This document shows, one piece after another, positions 58,869 through 64,000 of a stretch of DNA of 64,000 nt (positions within the stretch are counted from its first letter, which is position 1; each line of letters begins with the position of its first letter). The notes below the pieces were generated by a model that did not search any database, had not been told where the DNA came from, and was given only the letters and a program-made list of their open reading frames with translations. The stretch spans positions 186,596,348 to 186,660,347 of the forward strand of contig CM024753.1 in the NCBI GenBank assembly GCA_014218235.1, in the 5' to 3' direction. The translations under genes were made by a program, and so were the position numbers. The DNA comes from Colocasia esculenta. Lineage: Eukaryota > Streptophyta > Magnoliopsida > Alismatales > Araceae.

Positions 58869-60554
58869 CTAGCCCTGTTGATCCCTCAAGGTTTGGATCA
58901 GCCTTTTCATCTCTGCCCAGTCAATTTGATTCTTCTCATGAAGGTCGTATATCATGTCCCGGAACTGAAAGCAATCCGACACATTGTGGCCCGGGTGACG
59001 GTGGTAGATGCAGTACTTTGTTTGATCGGCCGCCATGTTCCAATTTGCCTTCTTAGGAGGGAGTCTTAGGGCATTTAGTGACATGAGGGCTGCAAAGATA
59101 TCAGCTAGAGACTCGGGCAAAGGAGGGTATTGGGCTCTTTTGGGTCCATTGGGCTTTCTGGGGGCATAGCCATTTTGAGGTGGAGGGACCTGGGAGTATT
59201 GGCACTGATCTTGGGGAGGATTTTGTCCTTGAGGAGGTGGCTGTCTATTGTTGTTGTTGTTCCAAGACTGTTGGGTTTGTTGGGTATAGGGAGACCTACC
59301 TACTGGGCGTTGTGGATTGCTAACGGCACCTACTTGTTCATTGGTTTGGATCCCCTCAGTGACTGGGCCTTGCGGCTTCTTGGCATAACGGGCCTTGGGG
59401 GTTCCAAACATGGAATGTATAGGCGAGTCCTTGAGTTGGGTTTGAATGAAACGGGCTCGACTATATAGTTGGTGCATGGTAGAAATGTCGTTCATGGCCA
59501 GAATAGCTCGGTAGGTTGGTGTGGCATTGGAGATCAACAACTTTACCTTTTCCTCCTCAGGCATTGGGCAACGGACTTTGGCGGCCAAGGAGCGCCACCG
59601 GTCAGCATAGGTGGAGAACTCCTCTTCTGGCTTCATCTTTTCAGCTACTAAATCCACAAAAGAATATTCGGGTCCCACCCGATCCTGGAATTGCTGCAGA
59701 AACCTTTCTTGGACGATTTGGAAGTCCTCGGCTTCCTCGGGAGGCAATGAATAGAACCACTCCAAAGCTGGACCATCTAAGGATTTTATGAACAGGTACG
59801 CCATGAGATGGCGGTTATACTTGTGTGGTGCTGATTCATAGACAAAGTCCTTCAGATGAACATAGCGGTCTCCTACCCCAGAGTATCGACGATATACAGG
59901 GAGCTCGGACTGGGGAGGCACCCAGAGGTATTGGAAGGATGGGAGGGCAATGTCGGCTACCTTCCGGGGATCGATCTGTCTCCGGAGGTCATGAAGCTCC
60001 TTCTTCATGCTTGTCCACTCCGCAAAGAAATCGGAGGGAGATTGGACTTGATGCGTAGAGACAAGGGAGCGAGGCTGCTCAAAGGAGTGAGACCTCTCGC
60101 GAGGGAGAGGAGCTAGCTCGGACGCATAATATGTAGTTGGAGGAGATCGGGGCCGGACCTCTCGTGAGGGAAGGTAGCTTGGTTCTGAAAAATGAATGGC
60201 CCGAGGGCGGAGAGGTGTAGGATCTGCCCCAGACGAAGAGAGGTGGGGAGCTGAAGCGACGTGGGCGGAGGAATCCGCCGGTCGGACTGAATTTTGACCC
60301 CGGGGAGATAAAGGTTGTTTCCCCTTGGCAGCAGCTATGAACTCTCAGACCTGGTCCGGAGTGAGGTGAGGAAGGAGCTGGTTGAATTGAGAATGGGGGT
60401 CATCACCCCCAGGAGGAGAAGCAGGACGGGATCGAATCCCGATTATGGAGGGAGGTTGGATATGCCCCTGGAGAGTGGCCATGGAAGGTTGGGCCACCTC
60501 CTCGAGCAAACCGAGGGGAAGGGCATCATCGGCAAGGACCCGGAATTGGTCCAT
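58869..60554 (-). pseudogene. gag: gag, copy A
   Basis: ATG 60554 (MDQFRVLADD). Same architecture as copy B: Pro/Ser-rich N terminus, gag core (about 59960-59540), zinc-knuckle-like CIYHRHPGHNVSDCF near 59010, with both outer Cys present. It is open for 379 codons from 60008 to 58869. Damage: TGA at 60345-60347, at the same codon as in copy B, and TAG at 58869 just before the poly-Gln. If translation starts at the Met near 60008, the core would be intact. Confidence 0.87.
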
Positions 60555-61741
60555 GTCGAAGAGGGGATTATGATAAGATACAAAGAAAGAAGGGGACGGA
60601 CTTGATCTCCCTAAACAAAGACGCATACACCCCTAAGACTAATAGGGGGGTGATACAGACAAGATCTAGACTCAAACACAGCAAGAAAGATTGAGAGGAG
60701 GAGGGATGAACACTCAAGTTGTCATGTTTAAAGCGCAAATTTCTTAAGATTTGAACTTGACCTTATGATGAATTAATTAAGGAGATAACACTCGGTCAAG
60801 TGGACCTTAATGGGTATGGACTCGAGTACTCCGGTGAAACTAGGGGATGGTATGTTCACGCCGAAGGGGTGGCTCGAACTAAAGGGTACAACTGGTACAA
60901 CCAGCCCGGCGGACCGCAACGTGCGTACGGCCACGGGGACTTACGGAGGTCCTCGGAAGGTGGGCCCGAGTCAGCCTACGAGTGCTCGTAGGTGAGAGGA
61001 CTCACTCATCCAAGGGGAAACCTAACAAATGGGTTTTAGAAGCGTATGCAATGGGCCTAAATGCCCAAAATGTATGCACAAGTGATAGATGAAAAGCAAA
61101 CAGGGCGACCAGATGGGTCTCGGGCTGAGTCGCGGCGGCCGTACACGCCGCAACCTTATCGCGGCGGGGCGACCCGCCGCAGTATGGACAGAGGCCCGAA
61201 ACACCCAAAAGGTCGTCAAATAACGCAAACAGACTATCCTAACAGATAAGAAATGATACCAAAGCAGTAAATCAACACCACATGGATCATGGAACACACA
61301 GAAACTGATTCATGAAGTAATACAATAACACATAAAGCGTACCTGATTACGCGACGCTGATCCCCGATGCGACCATGTCGCATCCTCACCATACGCCGCT
61401 AATTGAACCGAAAACTTACAATTAAAATAAAAGGGAAATCCGGACCTAACAGGATTCTAACACTCAAATACACAGCGACATATGAAACAAGGAGATATTA
61501 CAACGAAGCATGATCTCATAGACACAAGGCAAAGCAGGTATAATGGAAAAGAGGACTAACCTGTTGACGCGTCGCCTAAACACGACGCGACCTGATCGCG
61601 TCGCCGCGACAGGTCGCGACTAAAACAGAACACGAGAAACACAGGGAATGATGAACAAGAAACTAACAGGGCACCAAAATGACAAATAAAGAGGAACACA
61701 TGGCAGGCAAACAATCAAAAATCCACGAGGGTGGCAATGAA
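60555..61741 (-). promoter_or_regulatory. 5' leader of copy A with two GC-rich cassettes
   Basis: Matches the copy B leader. Cassettes: 61561-61619 (59 nt; acceptor-like CTGTTTTAG, donor-like CAACAG/GTTAGT) and 61343-61398 (56 nt; TTCAATTAG, AATCAG/GTACGC). Hairpin at 60975-60992. Non-coding. Confidence 0.6.
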
Positions 61742-61760
61742 GGTCCCACCGTGATCGCCA
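61742..61760 (-). other. Primer-binding site, copy A
   Basis: The minus strand reads TGGCGATCACGGTGGGACC, 5 nt (CCTTT) after the LTR end at 61766. Identical to copy B. Confidence 0.82.
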
Positions 61761-61765
61761 AAAGG

Positions 61766-63193
61766 TGTAATCACGGGGATTGGCCCGCCCTAGACACGGA
61801 CAAAAATATCAAATATGGTGGTGTGTGGATATGGATGTGTGTGATCGCCACCTAGTCGACTGCTCTATGAATAGAAGATAAACGTGGCTAGTCTAACTAG
61901 GAAAAGGAGAGAGAAAGAGGGGCGTACCTGATGTCGCGGTGCCAGTAGAGGTCGCGACAGTGCTGATAACGTGACGTCGAATACCATCGCGTCTCCGTCG
62001 CGTCGTCGCCCGCCGCCGCGTTCTCTTGTTGCGGGAGTTGTTGAGTGTGGACCTTCTTCCCGTCCCCGGCCGGCCGGAAGACGAGAGCTCCTCGTGGATG
62101 AACGGTCGAATGCCTGCCAAAGAGGAAATAAACAAAGGAAGCCCTATTAGAATGCTTAAAAATGTAGTATCTACTCTAAAATGGAAAGAAATGATTGAAG
62201 CATGGAGGGAACGAACCTGGGGGGTTTTTAAACCCCTTTGGGTGTGGGAAAACGTGGGTGTGTGTGGAAATGTGCTATCTAAAAATAAACATAAAAATGC
62301 ATGCAAGGAAAGAAGGAAAGAGGAGATGAGAGGATGAGCCCCATTAGGGCGACTCCTTGGCGTTGATGTGGCTTGAAGGATCGTCCAAAGCTTCTGGAGG
62401 ATGCTGGAGCCACCCTCTTCACGTCCCGTACTCCATGGATGAAGAAATGATGTGTTTCGGTGGAGAAGGGTGTGAAGGAAAATGTGGGAGAAGGGGTGTT
62501 GCGAGGTTAAGTATGGATGAGGGAAGATTTTAGCTGCCCTTCGGGGTAGGAATGAGGCTCTCCTCGTCCTTGAGGAGGGGCCTTTCTTTTATAGAGCTTG
62601 GAGAGAGAAAATGCCAATATTATCTCTCTAAAAAGGTGGGAAATTAAAATGGGAGATAATATCCCATCAAAATTGCATGGGAAGAGTCCATAGAGTCCTT
62701 CCAAGAGTCCCTAGGGCCGAAATCTCGCCCCAAGGGGTTGAGATAATCCCTAGGGATATGACTTGGTCAATGGGAGGATCAATAGGAGGTTGTTGCGGAG
62801 TTTAGCGCGCTCTGCTTCTGTCGCGGCGCATCGTGGCGTCGCGACTAGAGATGCGGCGGATCTGGACGTTGCGACATGGACCCCCACATGCACGTAAATC
62901 ATGCATGGGCTGTCGCGGCATCCATAGCCATCGCGACAATAGTCGCGGCGCTACGATATGTCGCTACTTGGAAATCGAATTATATTGTATTATTCAACCT
63001 ATTATGTGAAGGATATGAGTTAAATCGATAAAGACTCTCCTAAAGTGATGTTGGGCGGGATTTCAAGGCAATTTTAAAGTGTTGATGGGCTCAATCAAGG
63101 CTAATGATGGGCTCAAGGTGAGTGACCAATTAGGGGCTAACAAAGACGACATGAAATGTGGTTCAACCCATTAGTCGGAACCAGGTGTCTACA
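61766..63193 (-). mobile_element. 5' LTR of copy A and of the composite (1428 bp, full length)
   Basis: TGTAGACACC at 63193 to GATTACA at 61766 on the minus strand. Contains the U3 array of TCGCGAC words (about 62815-62960), TATA box CTATAAAAG (about 62586-62594) and a GC-rich cassette 61928-62113 (186 nt) bounded by TTTGGCAG and ATCAG/GTACGC. The right flank starts GCCCG, the target duplication partner of GCCCT at 7113-7117. Confidence 0.92.
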
Positions 63194-64000
63194 GCCCGAA
63201 CAGCAGGCTTCACAATATCAACTGGAGGTTCTTCTTCATCTGAGGTGCTCTCCACAACACCTTCTTGGAACTAATCAGCATGGGGGCTGACTGAGTGCTC
63301 CCCCTGAATCTCTGCTTCCTTCTCAACTGCATGCTCCCCCTGAATAGGAGCATCTTCCATAGGAACATCTACACTGTGGCCTAGTGCCACAACTTCAGCC
63401 ATAACTTCTTCTTGCTCCCCATAAATATTTGCGATAGTATCCAAAATATCTTCAATTACTGCTGCAACAACTGTCGAAGGGGACTCAACCTCTGAGGATT
63501 GCCCAACGGGCTCAATGTGCTCAGGAGGAATTTCTTCAATTCTTCTTGGACTGGCCACTAGAACTTCAATTCTTATTTCTGCTGGTATTTCCTCTTGGAC
63601 TACTGGGATTTCTGTTCTGATTTCTGCTTGGAGATCTTGGACTACTGGAACTGCTGGATCTTCAGCTTCTTGGGCTTCAACCCTTAACTGAACCTCTGCT
63701 TCTGCCTCTACTGCTTGAACAGGAGGAACTTCTGGACCCTCTCCAATGATAGCCTCACCTTCAGCGACTGAGGTCTTGGTCCAAACACCAGCTACTAATG
63801 AGAAGCCACTTTTCTTCAGATTTCTGCTTCTGATGGCCTGCCCCATCTTCTCGGAAACCTCACCATTCAAAACTATACTGTAGTGCTGGAAAAGTTTTTT
63901 CAGTAGGTGAGCATAAGGAAGAGAAACGTTAAGCTTGTTCTTCGTGTCCCAAATGATTGCAGATGCATACTTCATCCTCTCAATGATCACCTCTGCCATG
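63194..64000 (-). pseudogene. Env-like ORF of the host element, upstream part (partial)
   Basis: Open from the window edge to a TAG at 63271. After that stop the same frame continues to 63194 without another stop and resumes in frame at 7117 beyond the composite. The first 90 or so residues are a mixed alpha-helical segment (AEVIIERMKYASAIIW...) similar to what I recall from env-like or putative plant transposon proteins. The rest is Glu/Val/Pro-rich with repeated EIR/VQEEI words. The upstream end lies outside the window. Confidence 0.6.

Larger units (their letters stand above)
7118..63193 (-). mobile_element. 56-kb composite insertion of giant Tat/Ogre-type Ty3/gypsy elements
   Basis: Both outer borders are LTR termini in minus orientation: the LTR end at 7118 (plus strand TGTAATC) and the LTR start at 63193 (plus strand GTGTCTACA). 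The flanking 5-mers on the minus strand are AGGGC (left) and CGGGC (right), a target duplication with one mismatch. The env-like reading frame is continuous when the insertion and one duplication are removed. Inside are copies A (minus), B (plus), C (minus), fragment D and the diverged segment E, joined by deletions, shared LTRs and at least one inversion. Because all parts are similar, an assembly error at an internal joint cannot be excluded. Confidence 0.8.

Overview
This window is plant genomic DNA made almost entirely of nested LTR retrotransposons. I see no ordinary host gene, tRNA, rRNA or CRISPR array. The families present (a giant Ty3/gypsy Tat/Ogre-type element with two RNase H domains, a Ty1/copia Sirevirus-type host element, and a Tekay/Del-like solo LTR) point to a flowering plant with a transposon-rich genome. 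I cannot name the species.

Layout. (1) 1-7117 and 63194-64000 are two halves of one minus-strand element. They hold an env-like ORF of the Sirevirus type, two G-rich polypurine tracts and a 3' LTR with AAATCGTTGT tandem repeats. A 2.7-kb solo LTR (1217-3903, target duplication AACAT) sits inside that LTR. (2) 7118-63193 is a 56-kb composite inserted in the env-like ORF. The outer ends are LTR termini flanked by AGGGC/CGGGC, and the interrupted reading frame is continuous across the insertion point. (3) The composite holds several copies of one giant element: copy A (minus, 43979-63193, most complete), copy B (plus, about 23934-43978), copy C (minus, 10012-21483, lacking gag and the 5' end), fragment D (7153-9983), and a diverged 3' region plus LTR called E (about 21484-25648) that shares its LTR with B.

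Element plan, in sense orientation: LTR of about 1.43 kb (TGTAGACACC...GATTACA); primer-binding site TGGCGATCACGGTGGGACC 5 nt later; a 1.2-kb leader; gag-pro in one frame with a Gln-rich linker and a G-patch; a probable intron with a 39-bp minisatellite; pol (RT, RNase H, second archaeal-type RNase H, integrase); an A-rich tandem repeat; then two genes on the opposite strand, both with plant-mobile-domain (PMD) type sequence and introns; then the polypurine tract AAGGAGGGGCAATC and the 3' LTR. I call the antisense genes PMD1 (seven exons, all introns phase 0, coiled-coil C terminus) and PMD2 (two exons, its own TATA box). No copy is fully intact.

The most interesting signal is the combination of these antisense intron-containing PMD genes with arrays of a CpG-rich palindromic motif (TCGCGA, often GCGAC-N3-GTCGC). 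The arrays recur in the LTR, in the leader, upstream of both antisense genes and in PMD1 intron 1. This suggests, without proving, a shared regulatory circuit. A second strong signal is a large inversion: the last 35 bp missing from the plus-oriented LTR at 42584-43978 lie 36 kb away at 7118-7152, with a 3-bp overlap.
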